The notes: generated from the letters alone by a model not told the origin. DNA of 64,000 nucleotides from Artemisia argyi (GCA_030686995.1 CM060706.1:141817505-141881504); one strand, 5' to 3'; shown: positions 51,654 through 63,698, counted from the stretch's first letter. Numbers and translations: made by a program.

Positions 51654-52502
51654 ATGGCAAGCGAAATCGAGAAGAATTGTGCTAGTGGAAGTACAGTTCT
51701 TGACGAGACCCGGGGTCGGGGTGATCAACGGCAATACCCTAAGAAGAGAATTACGTCTAAGGACGTTGTGACAAGTTTAGATATGAGAGTTACGGGTGTT
51801 AAGACATCCGTGACGGAGTTAAAGAACCAAGTTAAGGACTTGGAAGGTCTTGACTCCAAGTTTGCGAGAATGAAGGATGACTTTAGAGTGGTCATCAATG
51901 CTATTAGTGGCGACTTGAAGCGTGGGATCCATGACTTAAAGGCGATGCCCATGAGCAAGGTCACAAAGTTGCGAGAAGAGTTTGGAGAAGAGATCTCCGT
52001 CATTCATAAAATCATTGAAGACTTGCAAGCGGATGCGGTCTTGTGCAAGCGATCGATTGCTAGCGAGGGTGGCAACACTAGTCATCGTGCTCTGAAGATA
52101 GATGTTCCTAAACCATCACCATTCGTGGGAAAGCAGGGAGCTAGGGCGGTTGATGATTTCTTGTACAAAATGGAGCAATACTTGAAAGGTGTCAATATTA
52201 CGGATAACGACTCCAAGATCAAGATAGCGACCCGATACTTGAAGGATACTGTGGCGTTATGGTGGAGACATCGGCATGGAGATATTGAGCGAGGTACGTG
52301 TACTATTAATACTTGGGCTGATTTTGTGGCGGATTTGAAGAAGAAATTCTATCCGGAGAATGCTAAGAACGAAGCGAAGAGTCGGCTTCGTAAATTCAAG
52401 CATTCCGGAAAGATCCAAAATCTCCAAGACAAGTGTAGTGCTATCCTTAACATACTCTCGGATCATTCTATTTTATTTACGAAAGGCCACAGTTCATCAT
52501 GA
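51654..52502 (+). CDS. Retrotransposon gag-like protein, open copy
   Basis: It encodes 282 residues from the first ATG after the LTR. Residues 45-130 have coiled-coil character (VTELKNQVKDLEGL, VTKLREEFGEEI, IHKIIEDLQAD). Residues about 160-255 are the retrotransposon gag (capsid) domain, with YLKDTVALWWRHRHGD and FVADLKKKFYPENAKNEAKSRLRK. The last 31 residues are not gag-like, because a 57-base segment (52410-52466) is inverted in place; the minus strand of that segment reads IREYVKDSTTLVLEILDL, a normal gag sequence. No zinc knuckle, protease or RT follows. The intact frame may be chance or may reflect a retained role; no host function is known to me. Confidence 0.75.
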   Translation: MASEIEKNCASGSTVLDETRGRGDQRQYPKKRITSKDVVTSLDMRVTGVKTSVTELKNQVKDLEGLDSKFARMKDDFRVVINAISGDLKRGIHDLKAMPMSKVTKLREEFGEEISVIHKIIEDLQADAVLCKRSIASEGGNTSHRALKIDVPKPSPFVGKQGARAVDDFLYKMEQYLKGVNITDNDSKIKIATRYLKDTVALWWRHRHGDIERGTCTINTWADFVADLKKKFYPENAKNEAKSRLRKFKHSGKIQNLQDKCSAILNILSDHSILFTKGHSSS

Positions 52503-53322
52503 CAGATCATTGACAGCATTTTTTTAAGCAAATTAACTTCAAACCCACATAAAACTAAACAAATAAACGTAAATTAAAACTTAGCAGTAACTTGCATCGC
52601 AAAAACAATTTAACAAAAACTGAAAGAATTAGACGCAAATTGTTCAGTAGAAATGGATTAACATCAGTTGAACTCACCTAAAGCCTGAGATGACGTCATC
52701 AACTTTGATATCAAAGTAAATATTTATATTTTTATAAAAAAATGCCTAAAATATTATTTTAATATTTAAAAAGTAGTAATAATAAAAACATGAAATGACG
52801 TCATTAATTTTTATATTATCATGAGTATCATTATAAAAAAATGTAAAAAAAACACACTAGAGTGATGTCATCATTTTTTATTATTTTTTTTTTAAAATGA
52901 AAGCTATAAGCATATAACATTATAATATCATAATTATAAATAAAATTATGATATTATAATATCATAAAATTAGGTAACGTCATAATTATAAAATTATAAT
53001 ATCATTATATCATAAAATTATAATGTCATAATATCGTAAAATTATAATATCATTATTATAACTAAAATTACGTCATAATTATAACTAAAACTATAACATT
53101 ATAATATCATAAAATCATAACATCATAATTATAACTAAAGTTACGTGATAATCATATTCATAAACTTAATAAACGATAAAGAGTAGTACATTATACCTGC
53201 TCAGCGAGTGGATCCATTAATGTGTGTGAGTAGAAGAAGAGAGTGTGTTTTTGGGAGAGTGATTGTAATGAGAATGATTTAGGCGGGAATAATTTATATT
53301 CCGTTGAGTTTGATTGTGATGT
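52503..53322. other. AT-rich stretch with TAATATCATAA repeats, block C
   Basis: Counterpart of 41878-42722, including two TGACGTCA palindromes near 52691 and 52796 and the possible minus-strand exon at 53197-53217. Similarity to block A ends at about 53322. Confidence 0.7.
53197..53217 (-). other. Possible 7-codon first exon, MDPLAEQ, block C copy
   Basis: Identical to 42598-42618 in codons and splice donor. Confidence 0.35.
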
Positions 53323-53832
53323 AGGCAAATAACGTCAAATATATCAACAATCAGTAACGTTTAATCAGAAAACTAATCAAAATAGACATAATAACACCAA
53401 ATTATCCACGATAATCATATGTAAACTGAATGTGAAGAATGTTCGAACTTGATCAGAAATGTGATCGATTGTTGTAGTTGAATTGTAAATTAGGGCTTTG
53501 TTTAGAGAGAGAGGATTTGGGATTTTTTTTTTTTTTTTTTTTTAGTTTGTTACGAAATGTGTATCCGGGTTTTATATGGAGGGGAAATCATTTTTTTGAT
53601 TATCGGGTTCAAGCTGGTCAAAACCCGAAAATGAGTATCCGGGTGTTAGTAGCCCATATTGGCCTATTTTTATGATTATAAACTACGAATAAATAAATAA
53701 AAATAATAGTGGTGAGAATGTTAGAAAACACATATAGACACAAAACACCACCTAAAACTTACATAATTTTGAATACTAGATATTAAAAATGTATATTAAT
53801 TTTTAAAGTTTAGAAAAACAGAAAATACCTAT

Positions 53833-53880
<48 letters not shown>

Positions 53881-55537
53881 ATTTACGAAAATATCCCTAC
53901 GCATTTGCAAAAATCTGGGTTTGCAGAAATTTGGATCTGGAAAATAAGTTACAAAGTGGAAAAAAAATCTCTTGATAAGTAAAAAGAAAAATGAGAAAAT
54001 AGAAGTTGTTATCATGGTTACAAAAACCCATAACGATTGATCTCTCAAGAACCGTTTTAGACCGAATCAAGATGAAGCCGCAACGATTGTGTTTTTTTAA
54101 CAAAGAAAGAAAGAGGCATCTAAATACTCATTAGGTTTTCGTTTAATAATGGAGTGTGTGAGAGCTTGGGCTTTTTAAGTTGGGCTTGGGTTGAGCTATA
54201 TAAATTATTCTTTTTTATTTTCTATTAATACGATTTATTTAATTACTCGTACTACATTTTAATACTCGTTTCATATATCTGTTTAATCATGTGTAAAAAT
54301 GATCGAATGAAATGAAAAATGACAAAAATGAAATATAACATATTCAAAAAAAATGACAAAAGACAAAAAGTGATTTTCACATGTCTATTGTATGAGGATA
54401 AATAGGTCATTACGACATCTCGCTTCAATCGTTACGTTATATCTGATTCAAATATTCGCTCTCTCCAAAAATACCTTGAGTGTGAAAAACCCCATCCATA
54501 TTATTAACGTATGCATTAAACTTATGCTTCAAAAAAAGCTTATAGCATAAATAACACACTTACACGTCTATGTTTAGTGTTTTGGTTAACTTATTCTAGT
54601 TAGTGAAGTAAAATGGAAACGAAAAACCTAAAAGCTCAATTAGGTTTCAATAGTCGAGCAGCCACACCTTCAAAACATTGAATTAACCTTTAAATCTAAC
54701 AAAACCAACATAGAGGACGATTTAAGGGTGGAGGAATTCGAACTTTCGAAGTAAACACTAAACACAAACCTCCTTAATTAAAGACAATTGAGACACAAAC
54801 ACAAACCGATATTTTAATGAAATATGGATTAGGGTTTCATTTCCTAACAAAAAAACGAAATATAAACAACTAAATCAGCCAACGAATAATGGTAGGATTA
54901 ATCAATAACCAATAGTATTAATTTAACTAAATGAATTAGTATCATTAAAAGGAACAAGAATCAAGAAAAAAAGTTAGGGTTTACTTGAGATCATCAATTT
55001 TGCCTTTTGAGATAACTAAAACATGTGTGTGTTTCAAAGAGTAGTTAACACAAACCGTTTTTCTAAGAAACAATAACATGCATAATTGGTGGTTACTAAA
55101 ATTCGTAGAGAACAATTTTATTGAGTGTACAAACAGTTAATGCTTGTCAAAAATACTTAAACATAACCGTAACATGTTTAGCTAGTTCTTTGTTTATAAA
55201 TTCAAAATAAGGTCAATCAAGTGTTTAACTAAACTTATAAGTTTATGAGCTTACATGGTAAGTATTTTAATAAACTCCAAAATTTGTGACTCGTAATAGA
55301 CTTATGTAAGAGGTGTATACTCACAAATCCTCTCAACGAACATATGATTAAAAAAAAATGTCGTATTTACTTTTGGTCCATTTTCTTTATTTTAAATAAT
55401 AATAATAATAATACTTTAAAGATACATTGAATATAACTTTTGTGGAGTTGCCCATATTTTTACAATTTTAGTTCTATTTTTAATTACATGTTTTGTGGAG
55501 AAGCGAGGGTCATGAATAAACCCCAAATCGTTGAAAA
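53323..55537. other. AT-rich noncoding stretch
   Basis: No gene was recognised on either strand. It holds a T run of about 20 bases (near 53524) and an A43 run (53836-53878), and a short (AAT)n tract near 55397. Confidence 0.5.
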
Positions 55538-56566
55538 CATGGTTATCAATATCGTGATATTGATCGTAGAATCGTATTATCTTACGATTCTACATAAGAA
55601 AACTTTGCAAGATCGAAGTAGGATCGGAAATAGCATAAGATCGGAGTAAGATCGTATGATTACAAGTAAAATCGTAAGATCGTTATCAATCTTGATCCTA
55701 CTATAAAGCCACTTTTTGTTATAAAACAAACTTTTATATTGTATTTAGGCCAAATTTTACGATTATCTATGACCCTTAATATTGAACTAGAAGGGTACCC
55801 GCGCAATGCGGCGGCGGGCACCCGGTGGCTATTTTTGTGGCGAGCAAATGTTTTTCACGGGTCCGATGATTGAGGTGTCTTGTGGTGGCGGCAATGACGG
55901 TGGTGGCGAAAGTAAGTGAGCCAAGAGAGAACCTGTCAGTGGGTTGTGTGTGATTTTTATGTGATAGGCTTATGTGCAATATGCATACTTAAGATTGGGG
56001 CAAGACTCGATTTTAATCGGCTGTTACAAGTTTTTAATAGATTGTTACAAGTCTTCATATGGTTTAAATGAGATCCATCAATATTGGGGATGTTACAAGT
56101 ATGATAATTTAAAACATTAATTATGTGTATGCTGAATTTTTATGCTTAACAAAAGTAAATTCCTTTTTATAGAAATGTTTTTTGTTTTAAAAATTTTAAA
56201 ACTTTTATATTTAGAATGTAAACCCTTTATAAATGACTATAGATTATGCTTTTTAAAAGGGAAAGAAGCATTATATCGAAGAGGCAATGATATCGTATTT
56301 GTTTGTACCCAAATTGTTTATGTAGCGATTGAAACTTAAAGTTTTAATGTTTTCTAGTATTTTTATTACTACGTTGTTTGAACTATATAACTTTCATTTA
56401 AATTTGTATGCACTATTAAATATTGTGTAGAACTATATAACACTACAAAAATCTTATAAGAAAAATTAACACTTCGTGGGATTTTAAAATTTCGATTCGA
56501 TCTTACAATCTCGATCTTGTGTAGACAAAAATTATCTTAGATAAGATTGTGATCTTGATAACCTTG
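55538..56566. mobile_element. Non-autonomous hAT element, 1029 bp
   Basis: The ends are CATGGTTATCAA and, inverted, CAAGGTTATCAA. The 8-base flanks are GTTGAAAA (55530-55537) and GTTGAAAG (56567-56574), a 7 of 8 match. Sub-terminal regions are full of GATCGTA and AAGATCG motifs, and a perfect 11-base hairpin (GTAGAATCGTA) lies near 55566. No transposase is present. A GGTACCCGCGCAATGCGGCGG-type stretch near 55794 may mark an older insertion inside it. Confidence 0.8.
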
Positions 56567-56757
56567 GTTGAAAGCATATAAAATCTTATTCAAAAAGTTA
56601 AATATATAAATTAGAGGGTCTTTGCTTAAGCTTAATTCACAAAATTAAATTACTTACACATTCACTCATGTACCCTCCTCTACTTTATGATTGGCTAAGA
56701 AATGTCTTTATTCTTATTTGTACTTTTGAGATCAGTTATTTAAACATTTAGTATTTT

Positions 56758-56965
56758 AGTGCATGCTTGATTCAAATTAGAGAATGGGAAAAATAAAAGC
56801 AAAGAAAATACAAAGGAATATAATGAGCATTCCTCCCAATTTATTGGGTAATGGCTCATTACACACTATTGAATAATAGGCCATTACATTATACCTTATC
56901 AAGCATAATTTTTCATTATTTTTCTCATTCTTCACTCCTATAACCCCTACCAAACATGCCCTTAA
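56758..56965. mobile_element. Possible MITE with imperfect inverted ends
   Basis: The left side TGCATGCTTGATT ... GAATGGGAAAAATAA resembles the complement of the right side, GCATGTTTGGTAG ... GAATGAGAAAAATAA. No target duplication was found. Confidence 0.4.
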
Positions 56966-58200
56966 TATGAATTTTGGAGCCTCAAAATATTGGGAGGCCC
57001 GTGCATATATGCACTCAATCAAAGTTCATGGAGCTTACCTAACATTAAATGAAATAAAAATCTTTCGTGGACTTTTTAACATCTATTTGGTCATAACAAC
57101 AACATAAGCAAGCCTAAGAGCACTCGGTATGATAACAGAAGAGGATGTGTTATGCTTACGTGGCTGGCGTTACGCCACAAACTTGGCATACAACATAACA
57201 TGATTATTAGTTGTATTTTAGATTATTACTTTTTTTTTTTTTGGATAAACTTGATGGTTTTGTGGATATAGTGTGTGAAATGTGTACCGTGTGTGTTTTT
57301 ATGAGTTGATGTGGGGTGCTAAAACTTAACAAAAGGTTTTACTTCTTAAGGGATCTTAAGAAGTTTTGCAACCCTCCGGACAGTGTACGTGATCGTTGTA
57401 GCGTAATATAGGTATGTCCGAGGGATTGATCGTTCTCTAAGGGAATAGTGTCCTTAGGTTAAAGTGTATGTCGAGTAAGCCTAAAGGTGAGGGATAATTC
57501 TTTTTGTGTTTTTATATTTTTTAGAAAGCAAATAAAAATCTCGGTTTTGAAGATATATAGGGGCGGAATTAGTTGTTATCCAACTAATCCAAAAACTAAT
57601 TTTATAAAACAAAAATAAAAGTAACGAGGAAAGTAAATTGGTGAACTTCTTATGGTGAGACAAACGTGTTTACTTAGATTTCACTACCCCCTAGTTATCT
57701 TTTATTGAATTGTTGAATTGTCACGTCGTTTGTTTTAGTTGAAACGCTGTATTCCCTAATACCAGTCGTGGGGGCGTGCTAACTTCTCCAACTCTATGAA
57801 TATCAATTTCTTCTACGACATTAAGTTAATTAAGCAATCATAGAATCATCAACATCAATTCATGCACTAAATACAATGAGAAAAACATATATTGCACGAT
57901 ATGGTTACGTTTTTTAAGACGTTTAAGCTAGTTACACAAGGAAGTGAGCCAGTTTTCTTGGCCTAACGTGAAGCAATCAACTAAACAATAGACAATGCAT
58001 CAATAATCAATAACTAGGTTTCATTAGATCTAAGCAAACACAAGAGAATTTAAGTTAGCAAATTAAAGAGAAGAAAAGACAAACAAATAATCAAACAACA
58101 CATAGATATATTGAATGATTAAAGGAATACTTAACTTTATTGAAACATGTATGAAAAGAGACTGTAGAAGCCTTACAATAACTTTATTCAAACATGTATG
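56966..58200. other. Noncoding stretch, possibly old LTR remains
   Basis: Sequence near 57370-57425 (CCCTCCGGACAGTGTACG, GGTATGTCCGAGGG) and the gene-free A-rich tail up to 58180 resemble the style of gypsy LTR/leader sequence. No matching partner is present, so the origin is uncertain. Confidence 0.3.
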
Positions 58201-58461
58201 AATAAAACGTTTGTCGGTGACCGAGACCGAAATAGCCCAAAAACCTAGACCGAAGACCGGACCAAATGTGTTCGGCCCTTTGGTCGGTCCGGTCCAAGTA
58301 GGCAAAATGGTCGGTTTGTACGCCGAACCGGACTGAGACGGAAAGAAGGAAAAAGTTAGGACCGAGACCGGACCGCTGGTCCATCGGTTTGATCAGTTTT
58401 CGGTCCGTCCGGCCAGTTTTCTCAGTCGGTCCGAACGGTTCGGTTGATTTGCTCAGCCCTA
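58201..58461. repeat. Degenerate GGTCGG/CCGGACC-rich repeat
   Basis: Many short motifs on both strands (GACCGAGACCG, GGTCCGGTCC, CGGTCCGTCCGG). The end, GCTCAGCCCTAG, is a type often seen at the edges of plant non-autonomous DNA transposons. The other edge was not located. Confidence 0.5.
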
Positions 58462-58647
58462 GTTTCAAGTTAGGATGTTATTTCAAGGTCTATCCGTTTT
58501 CACATAGCATACTCAAGAAAAAGAAGCGGACGAAGATTATACAAATAGATGGTAAGATGGTTTCGAATTATAATGTTATTAATGTTGGTTGTTACACATA
58601 GCTAGAAACTTGTGTAGGGTGTTAAACGATACTGGCCGTGCGTTATA

Positions 58648-58843
58648 CTCCCTCCGTCTTATTTCATAAGTCCATTTTGTCAATTTGGGTTGTCCCAAAT
58701 TATATGTCCATTTTTAATTTCAACCAATAAGAATGCTTGTAAGTGGGTGAGAATGAATTTTTATTGGTTAGTATTGTAAAGGCCTTACTTTTCTTAAATT
58801 TTGTGAAATATAAAAGTGGACTTATAATTTGGGACGGAGGGAG
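58648..58843. mobile_element. Stowaway MITE, 196 bp
   Basis: The ends CTCCCTCCGTCTTATTTCAT and the complementary GGGACGGAGGGAG are flanked by TA on both sides (58646-58647 and 58844-58845). The paralogous site near 23720 lacks it. Confidence 0.93.
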
Positions 58844-58936
58844 TAGTAATCTATTTATGACTTTCTTTTCGGTCATCACTAAGAAAAGTATGATTAACTC
58901 ATGTGTCTTGTATGTAGTACATGGACATACTTTAGT

Positions 58937-59090
58937 CATGGACGGAGTCAGAAATAAATATGACCGGGTGCACAAATTTTTTTTAACCGTAATATAATAG
59001 AGTTAAAAAGTGGATTAAAATGAAGATTTCATTAAAACGATAAATAAATGAACATATTACCTTCTAATTAGTGATTCTACGATCTCTCAT

Positions 59091-59133
<43 letters not shown>

Positions 59134-59939
59134 TACGTGCACCATCATTTTTAATATTAATAAGTTCTTCTTTCTCTATAGTACAAGTTAAAACGCCATT
59201 AAAATAATCATCACTCATCCGATTACGCAAATCAGTTTTAATGAGCTTCATTTTAGAAAAAACATCTTTCAACCGTAGCGGTAACAACAGGCAAGACTAA
59301 AACCAACTTCATTTAAGCACTAGTTTTCATATATATTGTAAATACGACAACAATAAAAATGCCCCATGACAACACAATTGGAGTACTATTCATATTTTAA
59401 TATATTGTTAACTATCAGTTAAACTTGTTATCCCTATTTGTCTTAATAGAAATTGCATAGTTATTCACTTATTTTTATTGCCCTAACCCCTTATTGATGA
59501 TAAACTATACGGAACCAACAAATTAGTCAAGATTTCATACAACCAATCAAAACATGAGAACTTTAAAAGACATAATAAACAAATGAAATATATATGTTAC
59601 GACTTACGAAATTGTTTCATCTTTGTGGTGTTGGTTTAATTTTGGATTTTGTAAATTGTTAGGATGATGAATAAACTTGTTCCATTAAAAAACCTATTTC
59701 ATGAGCTTTTGTGCTTTAATTTATTAAACTTGTTTCATCTTTGGGTTTTTACAAAATTTTATATTTATTTTTTATTTGTAAGCATACGAACTAAATAATA
59801 CTAGAGACATATTTTAATGCACCGGGTGCATTTAAGATACATTTATGAAAAGTCGATAATTTTTTCAAAAATGAACACTATATTGAAAAAATCCATGGGG
59901 TGCACGTGCACCCGCGGGCAACCCTGGGATCCGTCCCTG
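58937..59939 (-). mobile_element. hAT element, 1003 bp, with transposase remnant
   Basis: The ends are CATGGACGGA and, inverted, CAGGGACGGA. The 8-base duplication ACTTTAGT is perfect (58929-58936 and 59940-59947). The empty site ACTTTAGTAATCATG is present once in block A near 23802. It contains the remains of a transposase C-terminus on the minus strand and an A37 run. Confidence 0.93.
59136..59310 (-). pseudogene. hAT transposase C-terminal (dimerisation domain) fragment
   Basis: The minus strand encodes KMKLIKTDLRNRMSDDYF, typical of the hAT C-terminal dimerisation region of zf-MYM/TTF-type transposases. Just upstream, the residues TVERCF lie in a different frame; an extra A in the A6 run near 59265 explains the shift. 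The catalytic core is absent. Confidence 0.8.
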
Positions 59940-60369
59940 ACTTTAGTAATCAACTAATCATGCATGACTTTCTTTTCATTAATAACTACGGAGTACTTGG
60001 AACTCATGTGTCTAGTATATGGTAATCTATGACTTTCTTTTCATTACTAACAAAAGTATGATTAACTCGTGTCTTGATACCCTTTGAGTAGCATCTATAT
60101 TGTGAAAAACAAATTTACAATCTTTATAAAATTTTTGAGAGGTTAACACATGTGCGTACCTTCTAACAAAATTTGAAGATTTGGAGTTGTCCATTACGCA
60201 GTGGTATTACCCGGTGAATTATTATTAATAATAAAACCATTGAAGTTCAAAAACCGGCCATTAGCATATCTAATTAATGGCCTCATGTGATTCAACTAAC
60301 GACACAACAACCCAGAAAGACACAACCAAACAAACTCTACGCTAAGAACTAATGACTAGACTCTAGCTT

Positions 60370-61202
60370 TCATTCGTTCCTCATCCGAACCACGTATGCC
60401 GACTCTATGAATTTTCGAGTCATTAACTTCAATCTCGTTATAGAGAATATAATATTGAATACTTGATTTACCTGCCGATCCTTCTTCTTGAAAAGCCTAT
60501 TGTTCCTCTCTTGCCATATGTAGTACACCGAAGCCCTGGACAAGATTTTGGCTACGACAACACTTACTACATTTTTGTGAGTAAACGGTTGAATAGCGGT
60601 GACAAAAGACCTCCATGAATCACCAATACTATTGATGGACATCAGCGCTTTCACCTTATGCCAAACCTGTAACGAGTAAGTGCATTCAACGAATAAATGA
60701 GAGTGATTATCTTGCGTCAGTTTACATAAAGGACAACGCAAGTCCCCTATACTCGTGGCATCAACATCCCAAACCCTCAACTTGTTGGTCTTCAGACGCT
60801 CACCCAGATATTGGAAGCCATATAAGAAACGCATGACGGGGGATACTAACCATACCACATCGAACGATCCGCCCTTGGGCGAATTGCTTGCCAAGCAGTC
60901 AAGACACTGAACTTACATAATTTCCCCTCCAAGTCTTTCCACCACAACTAGTCTTCATATTCAGTAAGCACTATAGGGTTAAACGAACGCAATACCGGTT
61001 ACTTTTCCAGCCAGTGGTTAGGCAAGACCCACATATTGTCATAAATCAAGTCATGCACCTTACTATTCGCTTCAAAACCACCTCTATAAATATCTCTACG
61101 CGTTATTACCGAATCAAGAGGGCCATTATCGTGCCACTTATCAAACCATGCAGAAGTAGAATTATCATTACCTACCACATAAAAGAAAAAACGAAAATGC
61201 AA
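60370..61202 (-). pseudogene. LINE-type ORF2 C-terminus with zf-RVT domain, block B
   Basis: This is the uninterrupted counterpart of the LINE tail that copia splits in block A. The upstream part (61202-60999) has NDNSTSAWFDKWHDNGPL. The downstream frame (60894-60370, 174 codons) has the zinc-binding segment CPLCKLTQDNHSHLFVEC, then WHKVKALMSIN and IWQERNNRLFKKK. Frame shifts separate the two parts near 60900-60990. The reverse transcriptase is missing, so this is a 5'-truncated copy. Confidence 0.87.
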
Positions 61203-61339
61203 ACGAGTGGATTGGACTCAAGTGGGTTTTGTATGGGCCTTGTGCTTTTGGGCTGGGGACTTCAAGTATGAGCTGAGGTCAAAATGTATAGATATACTAA
61301 ATATATCTCTTCATCCGCCCTGCTTCTTAGATTTTAATA

Positions 61340-62371
61340 ATGTCAGAGCTTGTATATGATTTGGTTGAAGATATACTTAAGAGATTGGATGGTGAAGATC
61401 TCATCCGATGCAAAAGTGTTTGTAAGTCATGGCTTTTCTTTTATCTCTAGTTCTAGTTTTGTTCAAACTCATCTGGATTATAATAAGAACAAAGATCACA
61501 ATAATCATGAACTTGGACATAGAAGAATCATTATGCCATCACGTTATGGTACGCCTAATGATACAGCATGGTATATTATGGATCTTTGGCATATTGTTGG
61601 TTCATCCAATGGCCTTGTATGCGTCTTTCTCCGGAAGATGCTCAAGTTTTAGTTACCAATCCTTTAACTAGGGAGGTTAAAAAACTCCAACCGCCCCCCA
61701 AATTTCTAACGATATCGTAAACAGGCATTTGTTATGTTGAGGGTTTGGTCATGATTCATCCACTGATGATTACAAGGTTGTTATGGCCTTATGGGGATCA
61801 ACATGCATAAGGTTGGGACACTTTTTCAGGTCTTATCATTGAAATCAAATATCTGGAAAGCTATTAGTCTGGTGAAATATAAATTTTATGCTTCTAGTAC
61901 TTGTTTTGGTATCTTATGGAATGGAGGCCTTCACTGGTTTATGAAGGATTATAACACTAAAAAGATAGTAATATTTTCTTTTGAATTATCTCGAGAGGAA
62001 TTTAATGAATGCCCCCAACCAGATGACTCAAGATATGTATCTAATTATTTTAGCAGACTCGGGATTCTCAAAAAATGTCTATGCACATTTCGTAATGATC
62101 CTCCCTACCAGAGATGGGTAACGAAAAACTATAACGATAAACATTCTTGGGAACCACTTCCATATGATTGTGAGATGAACAAGTATGATGTGCTCACACG
62201 CTTAAGTGTGACACTCTACACAGTATTTGCTGCTTCTGTGATGATAAAAGTATATGTTTGCCCAAAACTAGGGACTATATATAATTGTGAAGAGCATTGT
62301 ATCTCCCCATGTTAATCAAAACCAAAGAAAAAGAGGAAGTCAAGCAATGACATAAAGAGTTTAAAAGCTCT
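61340..62371 (+). pseudogene. F-box protein pseudogene, block B
   Basis: It starts MSELVYDLVEDILKRLDGEDL like the block A copy. It breaks just after VCKSW (frame shift and stop near 61440), again near 61630 and 61720, and once more near 62190. The longest intact part (61791-62180) covers VLSLKSNIWKAI, LHWFMKDYNTKK, LSREEFNECPQPDDS and SWEPLPYDCEMNKYDV. The intact relative at 48272 indicates an SCF adaptor ancestry. Confidence 0.87.
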
Positions 62372-62436
62372 CACTACAACAAAACAGAGAACGGGGCAAC
62401 CAACTTTTGGCGAGGACACGTCTGTCGAATGTTGTG
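62372..62436. mobile_element. CACTA-derived MITE, shortened copy
   Basis: It starts CACTACAACAAAA and ends TGTTGTG between TCT triplets (62369-62371 and 62437-62439). The second arm of the central hairpin seen in block A is deleted. Confidence 0.7.
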
Positions 62437-63698
62437 TCTTTCCAATTATGATGTCAATTCAAGGTCTTTTTGTTGCCAGACGAAAAACAGAAAGATGAAT
62501 GGTAAGACGAATTCTAATTTTTATGTTGTTGCTTGATTGTCCTTTCTTTTAAAGAAAAGATATTTTTATGTGCCTGCCTACAAATATTTTTGTTCATGAG
62601 TCAAAATTATTTTGGATTTTATGAGAGAGAATGACTTGGACAAATGTGCATATATGTTAATTATTAGGTATAACTATCATTGCTCATCTTTCTAAACATA
62701 CTTCGTTCAAATGCGATTGCGACGTGTTCATTGCTCATGTTTTTAAACATATAGTGTAGTTTGTGGACCTTATTGTTACAGTTATGTAAATATGTTGATT
62801 ATGAAGGCTATATATGGCTTGAAACTTGTGCTTGGTATAAATGTTATTGGATGTGCTTTGTAGGTAGTAATATATCACTTCCTTTTCAAGACAACAAAAG
62901 TGGCCTTTCAAAACAAAAAAAATACTAACAAAGTGCTAACTCATTCGTTACATGGAACATGGAGACGTCCATAACGTTGTGGTATTGAAGTTTGTTAATG
63001 TCATGAGCAATTGTCATGAACAGAATTTAGTGTATGGATACATGATTTGTTGAATGGAATGATATGCATCTTGATGGGTTTTATGTTAAGTTTTATAGTT
63101 GAGTAATAAAAAAAGAAACGCAACTTGATTTGAGTTATAATTCACTTGAAAAGTTACCGACATTGTTCACAAAATGAATGTATACAACTTACAATGACAA
63201 CTAAAGCATGTTATGCATTTTGGGTATTTTCAAAAAGTACTTTGTTTTTCAGGTTTAACCCAAAAATTATTTATTCTTTGCTAAATCATTCTTTTCAAGG
63301 ATGTACTCTGAGTCCATCTTAACTTTAATTCTTCATTTGGCTTTTGTTCACTTCCCTTCTTGTTATCTCCTCAGAATTATAACACTGTTTACTAGCTTCC
63401 TATTTTGTTTTCTCATGGATATCTTTCGGCTCCACGACCTAGTGCCTAGTTTTATGCTGCTAAAGTGGTCAAGCTGACAAAGCAATAATGTATGAATCTA
63501 TCTTTGAATAATCTTATACAGTAGTATATTGTGAATGATAGTTTTAAGGAACTTGCATTTGATGGATACAATAGCTTATGTATGATGGTTTTGAATCAAG
63601 TTTTTTTAAGTGTTGCTTGTTTGTTGATTTCTTAAATGGTGTCTGATTGTCTAAATATGGGCACATGGATTTTAATCATGTTTTTAACATGAGCTCGA
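62437..63698. other. Noncoding sequence downstream of F-box pseudogene, block B
   Basis: Matches 39351-40562 with small indels. No gene is recognised. Confidence 0.6.

Noticed and set aside
52257..52466. 69-codon minus-strand ORF inside gag as a separate gene
   Set aside because: Only its first 19 codons look like gag, and they are explained by the micro-inversion; the rest is antisense.
55776..55979. 67-codon minus-strand ORF in a GC-rich part of the hAT element
   Set aside because: Short, with no recognisable motif, and located inside a non-autonomous transposon.
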